This document shows positions 41,585 to 49,819 of a DNA stretch of 64,000 nucleotides, in pieces (position 1 is the first letter of the stretch; each line of letters begins with the position of its first letter). Made by a program: the position numbers and the translations under genes. Under the pieces are notes generated by a model. The model was not told the origin of the DNA and searched no databases. It saw only the letters and a program-made list of their open reading frames with translations. Origin of the DNA: JAIBBD01 sp041390685 (lineage in GTDB: Bacteria > Chloroflexota > Dehalococcoidia > UBA2979); assembly GCA_041390685.1 (NCBI GenBank), contig JAWKPL010000001.1, positions 2,294,001-2,358,000 on the forward strand, given 5' to 3'.

Positions 41585-41613
41585 ATCAAATATACACACT
41601 TTGCAGGGGTCAA
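41585..41613 (-). promoter_or_regulatory. Promoter of the GNAT gene
   Basis: On the minus strand TTGACC (41608-41613) and TTTGAT (41585-41590) are separated by 17 bases in an AT-rich patch between the formyltransferase-like gene and the GNAT gene. It predicts a leader of about 36 nt containing GGAGGT, which supports ATG 41542 as the true start. Confidence 0.5.
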
Positions 41614-41634
41614 ATCGGGCTGGCGGACTGCCGG

Positions 41635-42480
41635 TCACCGGCCCGGCGGTGACGACGCCACCGACTGCGCGACGATCACCTCGACCTCCGCGGTGAGGTC
41701 AGCGGGCGCGGCGGGCACACCTTGTGCGTCGAGAAGCGCGCCATTGGACACGAAACGGCGGCCGTCGGCGAACGCCCGGAGGGTGGCCACGAGGAGGGGT
41801 GACTCCCGGCGGACGCCGGCCGAGCGGATGGCGGCGAACAAGTCTGTGGCATCGAGGGCGTCGTTGCTCAGGGGGGCGGGGTCGTCGGGCAGCCCGTCCC
41901 AAACGCCAGCGAAGGCGGAGCCACGAATCGGGTAGCGGCAGAAGGAGACGACCGGCCCCGCATCGACCTCGGGGACGGCGAGGTGGAGCATGATGCCGCT
42001 CTCGCTGGCGCGGGTGCGGATCAGTTCGCGGATCACCTCGCGCCACGTGCCGATCGGTCCGCCGGGGAGCGCGGGATGGAGGTTCAGGAGCGGGTGCCGC
42101 AACGAGAACTCGCGCTCAAAGATCAGCATGTATCCGGCGAGCACACCGAGGTCGAACGGGAAGGGTTGCAGCAGGCGCTCGACCTCCCGATCGTAATCAA
42201 GGCGCCAGGCCGGGAGCGGCTCCCCGGCACGCGAGCGCTCGCCGCCCACGGCTCGACGGTAGTGAATTGACGACTTCGTCACGACGGGGATGCCGAGGCC
42301 GGCAGCACGCTCGAGGAACGAGTCGGTGACTGGATCCTCGGATGGATCGCGGTTGCAGAACACGAACGAGAATTCGACGTCCGGGAGCTGCCCGGCCTCT
42401 CGGGCGGCGATGACGGCCTCGAACATCCCTCGGGAGCCGGGGCCTCGAGCGGTGGTGAACCAACCGAGCCGAAGCGTCAT
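41635..42480 (-). CDS. Formyltransferase-fold protein (PurN/Fmt-like)
   Basis: A 281-residue protein with the formyl-transferase N-terminal fold. RLGWFTTARGPGSRGMFEA starts it; DVEFSFVFCNRDPSEDP resembles the folate/substrate loop; DLGVLAGYMLIFERE and LLNLHPALPGG contain the HPxxP-like catalytic region, and DAGPVVSF the late Asp. It is about 80 residues longer than typical PurN and has insertions after the active site, so the formyl acceptor may not be GAR. ATG 42480 overlaps xseB by 4 bases. No other purine gene is nearby. Confidence 0.78.
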   Translation of the reverse strand: MTLRLGWFTTARGPGSRGMFEAVIAAREAGQLPDVEFSFVFCNRDPSEDPVTDSFLERAAGLGIPVVTKSSIHYRRAVGGERSRAGEPLPAWRLDYDREVERLLQPFPFDLGVLAGYMLIFEREFSLRHPLLNLHPALPGGPIGTWREVIRELIRTRASESGIMLHLAVPEVDAGPVVSFCRYPIRGSAFAGVWDGLPDDPAPLSNDALDATDLFAAIRSAGVRRESPLLVATLRAFADGRRFVSNGALLDAQGVPAAPADLTAEVEVIVAQSVASSPPGR

Positions 42481-42698
42481 CGCTCGAATCCGTTGTCGTA
42501 CGTCTCGCGCAGTACCTGGATCCGCTGCTCGACGTCGGCAAGCAGGGCCTGGCAGCGCTGCGCCAGACGCATCCCTTCCTCGTACAGCGATATGGACTGT
42601 TCGAGCGTGAGTTGACCGCCCTCAAGGGTATTCGTGACCTCCTCGAGGCGCGCGTACAGGCCTTCGAAGCTCTCGTCGGACGGGCGTTCTCCGGTCAC
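42477..42698 (-). CDS. xseB: Exodeoxyribonuclease VII small subunit
   Basis: A 73-residue coiled-coil-forming subunit of exonuclease VII. The family pattern SFEGLYARLEEVTNTLEGGQLTLEQSI..YEEGMRL is fully present. GTG/ATG overlaps link it to both neighbours: its start overlaps the xseA stop by 4 bases and its stop overlaps the formyltransferase-like gene. It wraps the large subunit and is needed for complex formation. Confidence 0.95.
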   Translation of the reverse strand: MTGERPSDESFEGLYARLEEVTNTLEGGQLTLEQSISLYEEGMRLAQRCQALLADVEQRIQVLRETYDNGFER

Positions 42699-43888
42699 GA
42701 AACGGCCTCGATGCGGACTGGTCGCACTCCGTCGTGCCAGCGAACCAGCAGCCGGTCTCCGTCCTTTACGGCCGTGGATGAGGTCACGGGCGACTGATCG
42801 GGGCGCGTGACCACGGCGAAGCCTCGTCCGAGCGTCGCGAGCGGGGAGAGGGAGGTCAGGCGCCCCGTCCGCTGCTGGAGGACCGAAGCGGCGTCATGCA
42901 GACGGCGGGCAGCCGCGATCGTGGAGCGTTCGGCGTGCAGGGCGACGGCGTGCCCGAGCGCGGGCGCGTTGGGCGCGGTCTGCCGCAGTCGCAGCCAGCG
43001 GACATCGAGGTGCTCGTGCACGGACGCGAGCTTGCGCACGACCTGTAACTCGCCGTGGCGCTGGAGGGTGTCGACGCGGTGCGCGACTGAGCCGCGGTCC
43101 GGCGCGACCAGCTCGGCGGCGGCGGACGGTGTGGGCGCGCGGACATCCGCGACGAGATCGGCAAGGGTGGTGTCGGTTTCGTGACCGACGGCGGAGACCA
43201 CGGGGACAGGCGAGCCGAAGACCGCGCGCACGACGGGCTCTTCGTTGAACGCCCACAGATCCTCGGCGGAACCGCCGCCTCGGGCGACAATCAGCACATC
43301 GATGTCTCGCTCCCGGGCGATGGCGCGGATCGCGTCCGCCACAGCGGGCGCGGCGCCCGCGCCCTGTACAGGCGCGGGCTGGAGGACGAGGTCAGCGAGA
43401 GGCCACCGGCGCCCGAGGACGTCGCGAATGTCGTGGAAGACGGCGCCAGTCGGAGACGTGACGACGCCGATGCGGCGCGGGAATCGAGGGAGCGAGCGTT
43501 TTCGCTCGGGGGCGAACAGCCCCTCCTCCTCGAAGCGAGCGCGTCTGCGCTCGAACTCGGCGGCCAGCGCTCCCGTCCCTTCCGGTTGCACGAAGTCCAC
43601 GACGAACGAGAGGTCGCCGCGCTGTTCGTACAACGAGAGCGACCCGTAGACCACGACGGAAGCACCCTCGTGGAGGCGGTCGCGCTGACCGACGTTTCGG
43701 TTACGGAAGAACGCGCAGCGCAGCGCGCCACGAGCGTCCTTCAGCGTGAAGTAGACGTGGCCGGAGGAGGCGAGCGAGAGGTTGGAGACTTCCCCTGCCA
43801 CCCAGATCTCCGTCAGGTGTCGGTTCGCCTCCAGGAGCTCGCGGAGGTAGCGGGTGACCTGACTGACCGGATAGACCTCGGGTGGCAT
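42695..43888 (-). CDS. xseA: Exodeoxyribonuclease VII large subunit
   Basis: Catalytic subunit of the single-strand-specific exonuclease VII. An N-terminal OB domain (VTRYLRELLEANRHLTEIWVAGEVSN) leads to the catalytic core with FPRRIGVVTSPTGAVFHDI, VLIVARGGGSAEDLWAFN and SAVGHETDTTLADLVAD, the conserved H-E-T-D region. A shortened C-terminal coiled-coil ends in LGRGFAVVTRP. At 397 residues it is slightly shorter than usual. ATG 43888 has GGAG 4 nt upstream. It is coupled to xseB by a 4-base overlap. Confidence 0.96.
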   Translation of the reverse strand: MPPEVYPVSQVTRYLRELLEANRHLTEIWVAGEVSNLSLASSGHVYFTLKDARGALRCAFFRNRNVGQRDRLHEGASVVVYGSLSLYEQRGDLSFVVDFVQPEGTGALAAEFERRRARFEEEGLFAPERKRSLPRFPRRIGVVTSPTGAVFHDIRDVLGRRWPLADLVLQPAPVQGAGAAPAVADAIRAIARERDIDVLIVARGGGSAEDLWAFNEEPVVRAVFGSPVPVVSAVGHETDTTLADLVADVRAPTPSAAAELVAPDRGSVAHRVDTLQRHGELQVVRKLASVHEHLDVRWLRLRQTAPNAPALGHAVALHAERSTIAAARRLHDAASVLQQRTGRLTSLSPLATLGRGFAVVTRPDQSPVTSSTAVKDGDRLLVRWHDGVRPVRIEAVS

Positions 43889-43899
43889 GGGGCTCCGAA

Positions 43900-44463
43900 T
43901 CAGGCGTTCGAGACCCGCTCGATGTAGTTGCCTTCAGACGTCCCGACCTTGATCGTGTCGCCTTCGTTGATGAACAGCGGGACGTTCACGACAAGGCCGG
44001 TCTCGAGCGTGGCGGGCTTGGTGGCGCCGGTGGCGGTGTCGCCCTTCACTCCCGGATCGGACTGCACGATCTTCAGCTGGACGGCCGGAGGCAACTCGAT
44101 GCCGAGCGCTTCCTCGCCGTACGCGAGCACCTGCACCACGTCGCCCTCCTTGAGGTAGGAGGGGGCGTTCCCGGCGACGCTCTCGGGGACGGTGATCTGA
44201 TCGAACGTCTGGGTGTTCATGAACGTCAGACCCGTGGCGTCCGAGTAGAGGAACTGCATGTCCCTGCGCTCGACGCGGGCGGCGGCGAGCTTCTCGCCGG
44301 CGTTGAAGGTGCGCTCGATGATGTGGCCGCCTCGCAGGTCGCGCATCTTGACGCGGTAGACTGCAGACTTCTTCGTCTTGACGTGCTGGACCTCGACGAC
44401 CTGATAGAGGTTGCCGTCGACCTCAACGGACACGCCGCGCTTGATTTCGCCAGTGCTGATCAC
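43900..44463 (-). CDS. efp: Elongation factor P
   Basis: Relieves ribosome stalling at polyproline. A KOW-like first domain (STGEIKRGVSVEVDGNLYQV) and two OB domains, ending DTIKVGTSEGNYIERV, give 187 residues, the usual length. The loop that carries the modified residue, normally PGKG, reads TKKS here; Lys32 aligns with the modified lysine of E. coli EF-P. No modifying enzyme gene (epmA/epmB, earP, ymfI) is in the window. GTG 44463 has GGGAG 7 nt upstream. The order pepP-efp is conserved in many bacteria. Confidence 0.95.
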   Translation of the reverse strand: MISTGEIKRGVSVEVDGNLYQVVEVQHVKTKKSAVYRVKMRDLRGGHIIERTFNAGEKLAAARVERRDMQFLYSDATGLTFMNTQTFDQITVPESVAGNAPSYLKEGDVVQVLAYGEEALGIELPPAVQLKIVQSDPGVKGDTATGATKPATLETGLVVNVPLFINEGDTIKVGTSEGNYIERVSNA

Positions 44464-44524
44464 CGGTGACTCCCTACGTTCGCGGGCAGGACGGCAAAGC
44501 CTGCCGCTGCCTGTACTGCGGTCT

Positions 44525-45607
44525 CTAGTTCAACTTCGCAGCCGTGGAGAGCCTGCGCAAGCGTCCGCCCTCCATCACGCATTGATCTTCGATGCGCACG
44601 CCACCCCAGCCGGGGATGTAGATGCCGGGTTCGACCGTGACCACCTGGCCGTCAGCGAGCACGTCAGCCGAACGCGGGCCGAGCCGCGGCGCCTCGTGGA
44701 TGTCGAGGCCGACTCCGTGTCCGAGGCCGTGGCCGAAGTACTCGCCGTAGCCGGCTTCAGCGATCACGCGGGCAGCGATCTGATGGGCCTGCTCCCCGGT
44801 CATGCCAGCCTCGATGCGCTCCTCGGCCATCTCCTGCGCGGTCAGGACGATGTCGTAGATCTCCCTGAAGCGGGCGTCCGGTTCGCCGAGGACGATCGTC
44901 CGCGTCAGGTCGGAGCAGTACCCCTCCACGACGACGCCGAGGTCCATGACCACGCCCGTGCCCGGCTCGAGCGCCGTAACGCGTGGGTATGCATGTGGGA
45001 GCGCGCCCCATGCCCCCCCGGCGATGATGGTTGGGAACGACAGGTCGTCGGCGCCATGTTCCATCGCGAACCGCTGGACTTCCCAGGCGAGCTCGCGTTC
45101 CGACATGCCCGCACGTGCGGTACTCGCGGCGTGGGTGAACGCTGCGTCACCGAGGAGCACCGCTCGCGTGAGCAGGTCGACCTCGTCAGGCTCCTTGATC
45201 GCGCGCAGCGCCTCGATGGCGCGCGGCGCGGGCACGAACGCCGGGCGGTCGGCATCGGGCAGTGACGCGAGGGTGTCTTTCCATTCCTCGAACGAGGCGT
45301 ATGTGAGCCCAGCTGGCTCGAAGCCGACACGCTTTCCCCCGAGATGTTCGAGGAGCGCGGGAGCCCACTCCGTCATGGGGCCGTTCGCGGGGACAAGTGT
45401 GAAGGCGGCAGCCTGCGCGGCGACCTGTTCGAAATAGCGCGCATCGGTGGCGAAGCGGGCGTGTTCGCGGCTGACGAGCAGGGTGCCGGCGGTGCCCGTG
45501 AAGCCGGATATCCAGCGGCGGTTCGAGGGTGTGGTGATCAGCAGCGCATCGACGCCGAGTTCGTCGAGGTGCGCCCGCAGGCGGTCGATGCGTGTCGCGG
45601 CCGGCAT
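44525..45607 (-). CDS. Xaa-Pro aminopeptidase/dipeptidase (M24B)
   Basis: Metallopeptidase that cleaves before proline. The creatinase-like N-domain (ALLITTPSNRRWISGFTGTAG) is followed by the pita-bread domain with all five metal ligands: Asp in VMDLGVVVEGYCSDLTR (two), His in GHGLGHGVGLDIHEAP, Glu in VTVEPGIYIPG and Glu in GGVRIEDQCV. About 360 residues. ATG 45607 overlaps the aroQ stop as TGATG; GTG 45610 is the alternative. AGGAG lies 5-8 bases upstream. It may act on the same proline-rich products whose synthesis EF-P supports, but that link is speculative. Confidence 0.94.
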   Translation of the reverse strand: MPAATRIDRLRAHLDELGVDALLITTPSNRRWISGFTGTAGTLLVSREHARFATDARYFEQVAAQAAAFTLVPANGPMTEWAPALLEHLGGKRVGFEPAGLTYASFEEWKDTLASLPDADRPAFVPAPRAIEALRAIKEPDEVDLLTRAVLLGDAAFTHAASTARAGMSERELAWEVQRFAMEHGADDLSFPTIIAGGAWGALPHAYPRVTALEPGTGVVMDLGVVVEGYCSDLTRTIVLGEPDARFREIYDIVLTAQEMAEERIEAGMTGEQAHQIAARVIAEAGYGEYFGHGLGHGVGLDIHEAPRLGPRSADVLADGQVVTVEPGIYIPGWGGVRIEDQCVMEGGRLRRLSTAAKLN

Positions 45608-46053
45608 CACCCCAGCTCCTCCCTCGACAGGCGGTCATAGAGGAGGTCGAGTGCCGCCAGGTAGCCGCGGTATCCGAAGCCGGCTACTTGGCCCCACGCG
45701 ACTGGAGCGAGGTACGAGTGGTGGCGGAACGACTCGCGCGCGTAGATGTTCGAGAGATGCACCTCGATGGTCGGCACGCCGACGGACGAGATCGCGTCCG
45801 GTATCGCGAGCGAGGTGTGCGTCAGCGCGCCCGCGTTGAGGATCAAGCCATCCCAGTCGCGGTGCTCCTGGATCAGGTCGACGAGGACGCCTTCATGGTT
45901 CGACTGAAGGCACTTGACCTCGATGCCGTGATCGTCGGCGCGGTTGCGCAGCAGCAGCTCGATGTCGGCGAGCGTCTGGAGGCCGTAGATCTCGGGTTCG
46001 CGGCTGCCGAGGAGGTTCAGGTTCGGGCCGTTGAGTACGAGGATGCGCATCAT
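45607..46053 (-). CDS. aroQ: 3-dehydroquinate dehydratase, type II
   Basis: Third step of the shikimate pathway. RILVLNGPNLNLLGSREPEIYG is the diagnostic start. The catalytic Tyr is in EPEIYG and the His in VHLSNIYARESFRHHSY; LQSNHEGVLVDLIQ and LILNAGALTHTSLAIPDAI are the other standard blocks. At 148 residues it is typical of the dodecameric type II enzyme. ATG 46053 overlaps the recombinase stop by 4 bases. No other aro genes are nearby; the gene is carried in the topA-xer-aroQ-pepP-efp series. Confidence 0.97.
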   Translation of the reverse strand: MMRILVLNGPNLNLLGSREPEIYGLQTLADIELLLRNRADDHGIEVKCLQSNHEGVLVDLIQEHRDWDGLILNAGALTHTSLAIPDAISSVGVPTIEVHLSNIYARESFRHHSYLAPVAWGQVAGFGYRGYLAALDLLYDRLSREELG

Positions 46054-47078
46054 GTGTCCGTCCGTTCGCGCGTGCGGGGCAATCCTACCGTGCGCGGCGG
46101 ACGAGCGCCGTCCTCGATGTCACGCGCCTGACGCAGAGCGCTGGTGACGAGCTGTGCGTGTCCCTGTCCGGTCACCGCAGTGTAGATCTGGGTGGTGTCG
46201 GCACTCGCGTGGCCGAGCAGCGCCTGCACCACGCGCAAGTCCGCGCTGCGCTCGATCATGTGGGTGGCGAACGAGTGGCGCAGGAGGTGTGGGTGGATGC
46301 GCTGAGGGATGGCGGCCTGCGTGCCATAGCGCCGGACGAGCGCCTGAATCGACCGCACGGCAAGGCGGCGGCCCTCACGACCGATGAAGAGCGCAGGCTG
46401 CGCTCCGGTCATCAACTCGGGGCGGCCTCGTTCCAGGTACATGGTGAGTGCGAGGCTGGCCGGCTGACCGTAGAGGCAGATGCGTGTCTTCTGGCCCTTG
46501 CCCGTGACCCGCACCTGCCGGTTGGCGAGATCGAGGTCCGCAAGATCGACGCGCGCCGCCTCGCTGACGCGCAGGCCGGCACCATAGAGCAGTTCGAGAA
46601 GGGCGCGGTCGCGTAGGCCCCGCGCGGTGTCGCGCGGAGGTGCATCGAGTAGCGCACTTGCTTCCCCCTCGGTGAGGAAGTGTGGCAGACGTCGAGGCGC
46701 GGCCGGGGTGCGCAGGCCGAGGATGGAATCGCCGGGGCGCGGCGGGGGGAGCAGCTCCTCGCGGTCGAGCCAGCGGTAGAAGGCGCGGATCGTCGTCGCA
46801 CGGCGGCGAATCGAGGCCTGGGCCAGATCGTCGTCTCGGATGCGAGCGAGGTACGCGCGGGCATCGTCGCGGCCGGCGCGCTCGGCCGCCGTTCCCCGCT
46901 GTACGAGGAACTCGAGGAAAGGCCCAATGTCGTCTCGGTAGTTGCGTGCGGTGAGGTCCGACCGCCCGCGCACGCCACTGAGGTCGGCGAGGTAGCGGCC
47001 GAGCAACGCGTCGTTGTGCTCCCGGAGGGCGCGGCGCGACTGTGGATCGGTGCTTGGCGCGACGGTGCCCCGGGGCAC
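46050..47078 (-). CDS. Tyrosine recombinase XerC/XerD-like
   Basis: Site-specific recombinase of 342 residues, probably for chromosome dimer resolution. A SAM-like N-domain precedes the catalytic domain with all active-site residues: Arg in GAGLRVSEAARVD, Lys in VTGKGQKTR, HxxR in HPHLLRHSFATHM, His in LLGHASADTTQIY and the Tyr nucleophile in the same IYT. The conserved position after topA and dprA is typical for xerC in many bacteria. GTG 47078 follows the topA stop after 8 bases. No integrated element borders it, so it is not a phage integrase by context. Confidence 0.92.
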   Translation of the reverse strand: MPRGTVAPSTDPQSRRALREHNDALLGRYLADLSGVRGRSDLTARNYRDDIGPFLEFLVQRGTAAERAGRDDARAYLARIRDDDLAQASIRRRATTIRAFYRWLDREELLPPPRPGDSILGLRTPAAPRRLPHFLTEGEASALLDAPPRDTARGLRDRALLELLYGAGLRVSEAARVDLADLDLANRQVRVTGKGQKTRICLYGQPASLALTMYLERGRPELMTGAQPALFIGREGRRLAVRSIQALVRRYGTQAAIPQRIHPHLLRHSFATHMIERSADLRVVQALLGHASADTTQIYTAVTGQGHAQLVTSALRQARDIEDGARPPRTVGLPRTRERTDT

Positions 47079-47086
47079 GGGAGGAC

Positions 47087-49819
47087 CTACGCGGACTTCC
47101 GTTGCGTCCGGCGGCCGCCGGTCGTTGGGCGAGTGCTTCGCGATCGGGGTGCCGCGGACTTCGCGCGTGGATCTTTGCCCTGCTCGCGGAGCTTGGCTTC
47201 GCGAGCGGCGATGAGGTCCGCGGCGTCCTCGATGGTCACAGTGGCTGGGTTTCGGCCCCGCGGGAGCGAGGCGTTCACCGTGCCATCGGTGACGTAGGGG
47301 CCGAAGCGACCATTGCGAATCGTGACGTTTGCGCCCGTGTCGGGGTGTGCTCCGAGGTCTGCGAGGATGGAGGCCGAGCGGGCGCGGCCTTTGCGGGGCT
47401 CCGCGAGCAGCGCGACCGCGTCCTCGAGCGTTACGGAGGCAAGCTGGTCGTGGTCCTGGAGGCTGCGGCTCTCCGTGCCCATCCGGACGTAGGGCCCGAG
47501 CGGACCGTCCTGTGCGGTGATCGGCTCCCCGGTGACGGGGTGGACGCCCAGGGTGCGCGGGAACGAGAGCAACATCCGAGCCTCGCCGAGGGTCAGCGTT
47601 TCGGGCGTCATGCCGGGCCAGAGCGAGGCGCGCCGCGGCTTGCCGTCGTTCTCGGTGTCCTCTCCCAGCTGCACGTACGGGCCGTAACGCCCGTTCTTCG
47701 AGTAGATGGGGAGCCCGCTGTCCGGGTCAGTGCCGAGGGATTGGTCGCCGAGCGCTGCCCGCTCCAGAATCCGCACGGCGGTGGGAAGGTCAAGCTCGTC
47801 GGGTGGCGTGTCCTCGGGCAGGCTGGCACGCACTTCGTCATCGCCGGCCTGGACGTACGGCCCGTAGCGGCCGACGCGAACCGCCACGGTGCGGCCGTGC
47901 TCATCCTGGCCGAGTGGGATCGATGACACCTCGCGGGCGTCGATCGCCTCCCACCCGCTGCCGATCCGCTCCTTGAGACCCTCGGCTGCGAAGCCGTCGC
48001 CTGGAGCGGCGGAGTCGCCGAAGTAGAACCGGCGGAGCCACGGGGTGGCCTGGATCGCTCCCGCCGCCACCTCGTCCAGGTCGTCCTCCATCCGGGCTGT
48101 GAAATCGAGATCCACGAGTTCGGGGAAGTGCTGCTCGAGAAGGTTCACCACGGCGAAGGCTACGAACGTGGGTACGAGGGCTGAGGCGCGCTTCTGCACG
48201 TACCCGCGGTCGAGGATGGTCCCGATGATCGACGCATACGTGGACGGACGGCCGATCCCACGCTCCTCGAGCTCGCGGATGAGGCTGGCCTCGGTGTAGC
48301 GGGCCGGCGGCTGCGTCTCGTGACCCCGAGGCTCAGTGGCCGTTGTCTCGAGAGCCTGCCCGACCGCGAGCGGGGGAAGGACGCGCTCCTGTTCGTCCAG
48401 CTCGGCATCCGGGTCGTCCGAGCCCTCAACGTAGGCGCGCAGAAAGCCCGGGAACGTGATCACCTTGCCAGATGTGGCGAAGGTGGCGGCGCCGCGCTCG
48501 CCCGCATCGGCCTGAATGCGCACGTTGGTGCGCCGCCCCGTGGCGTCGCGCATCTGCGAGGCGATGGTGCGCATCCAGATCAGCTCGTAGAGACGGTAGG
48601 CATCGGTGTCGAGTTCGCCCCGGACGCTGTCCGGGGTGCGGAACGATGTCCCCGCCGGACGAATCGCTTCGTGTGCCTCCTGCGCACCCTTGCTGCGGGT
48701 GGTGTACTGGCGCGGCTGGTCGGGGACGTACTCGCCTCCATACAGCTGCCGGACCTGGTTGCGGGCCGCGTCGAGCGCTTCGGTCGAGAGGTTGGTGGAG
48801 TCCGTCCGCATGTACGTGATGTAGCCGTTCTCGTACAGGGACTGTGCCGCCGACATCGTGCGCTGGGCCGAGTAGCGGAGCTTGCGACCCGCTTCCTGCT
48901 GGAGAGTCGAGGTGATGAAGGGCGGAGCGGGCCGCTGAGTGAAGGGCCGCTCCTGCACCTCGGACACCGTGGCAGTGTGTCCACCGACGGCGGAGGCCAC
49001 GGCGCCGGCGGCGGCCTCGTCAAGCAGCACGACGTCGCGGTCGCTCGCGAGGCGACCCGTGGTCGGGTCGAAGTCGCGGCCGCTGGCCACACGACGGCCA
49101 TCGAGTTCGATCAGCCGCGCAGTGAGTTCGGACCCCTCCGCCGTGCGCAGGGTCGCGTCGACGTCCCAGAAGGAGGCGTTGACGAAGCGCATGCGTTCGC
49201 GTTCGCGGGCGACCACGATGCGGATGGCGGCGGACTGTACGCGGCCCGCGGACAGCTTCGGACGGACCTTCTTCCAGAGGACGGGTGAGACCTCGTAGCC
49301 GTACAGGCGGTCGAGGATGCGTCGCGCCTCCTGCGCCTCGACGAGGTGCTGGTCGATCTCGCGCGGATGCTCGATGGCGTCCTCGATGGCGTCGCGGGTG
49401 ATCTCGTGGAAGACCATGCGCTTCACGGGCACCTTGGGGTTCAGGACCTCGCGCAGGTGCCACGCGATCGCCTCACCCTCGCGGTCTTCATCCGTGGCGA
49501 GGTACAGCTCGTCGGCGTCTTTGAGTAATTGCTTGAGCTTCGTTACCTGCTGCTTCTTCGTCGCGGGCACGATGTACAGGGGCTCGAAGTCGCGGTCGAC
49601 GTCGACGCCCAGACGCGCCCACGCTTCGCGGCGGTACTTCTCGGGAATTTCCGCGGCCTTCGACGGCAGGTCACGCACGTGGCCGATCGAGGACTCGACG
49701 ACGTACTCGGGACCGAGGAAGCGCGCGATCGTGCGAGCCTTGGCGGGAGACTCGACGATGACGAGGCTCTTCCCGCTGGCTGCGCGCGTCCGGCTCCTGC
49801 GGCGCGGTTCTGTGGTCAA
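47087..49819 (-). CDS. topA: DNA topoisomerase I
   Basis: Type IA topoisomerase that relaxes negative supercoils. The TOPRIM domain starts SLVIVESPAKARTIARFLG and has ATDEDREGEAIAWHL; the catalytic Tyr is in YITYMRTDSTNLS. The C-terminus lacks classic four-Cys zinc fingers and instead has several repeats of the NGRYGPYVQLG / KNGRFGPYVTDG type ending in a basic Arg/Lys/Thr tail. At 910 residues it is full length. TTG 49819 has AGGAG 6 nt upstream and overlaps the dprA stop by TTGA. Confidence 0.97.
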   Translation of the reverse strand: MTTEPRRRSRTRAASGKSLVIVESPAKARTIARFLGPEYVVESSIGHVRDLPSKAAEIPEKYRREAWARLGVDVDRDFEPLYIVPATKKQQVTKLKQLLKDADELYLATDEDREGEAIAWHLREVLNPKVPVKRMVFHEITRDAIEDAIEHPREIDQHLVEAQEARRILDRLYGYEVSPVLWKKVRPKLSAGRVQSAAIRIVVARERERMRFVNASFWDVDATLRTAEGSELTARLIELDGRRVASGRDFDPTTGRLASDRDVVLLDEAAAGAVASAVGGHTATVSEVQERPFTQRPAPPFITSTLQQEAGRKLRYSAQRTMSAAQSLYENGYITYMRTDSTNLSTEALDAARNQVRQLYGGEYVPDQPRQYTTRSKGAQEAHEAIRPAGTSFRTPDSVRGELDTDAYRLYELIWMRTIASQMRDATGRRTNVRIQADAGERGAATFATSGKVITFPGFLRAYVEGSDDPDAELDEQERVLPPLAVGQALETTATEPRGHETQPPARYTEASLIRELEERGIGRPSTYASIIGTILDRGYVQKRASALVPTFVAFAVVNLLEQHFPELVDLDFTARMEDDLDEVAAGAIQATPWLRRFYFGDSAAPGDGFAAEGLKERIGSGWEAIDAREVSSIPLGQDEHGRTVAVRVGRYGPYVQAGDDEVRASLPEDTPPDELDLPTAVRILERAALGDQSLGTDPDSGLPIYSKNGRYGPYVQLGEDTENDGKPRRASLWPGMTPETLTLGEARMLLSFPRTLGVHPVTGEPITAQDGPLGPYVRMGTESRSLQDHDQLASVTLEDAVALLAEPRKGRARSASILADLGAHPDTGANVTIRNGRFGPYVTDGTVNASLPRGRNPATVTIEDAADLIAAREAKLREQGKDPRAKSAAPRSRSTRPTTGGRRTQRKSA

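Noticed and set aside
46050..47078. Tyrosine recombinase considered as a phage or island integrase
   Set aside because: It sits in the conserved topA-xer-aroQ series with no tRNA target, direct repeats or phage genes nearby.
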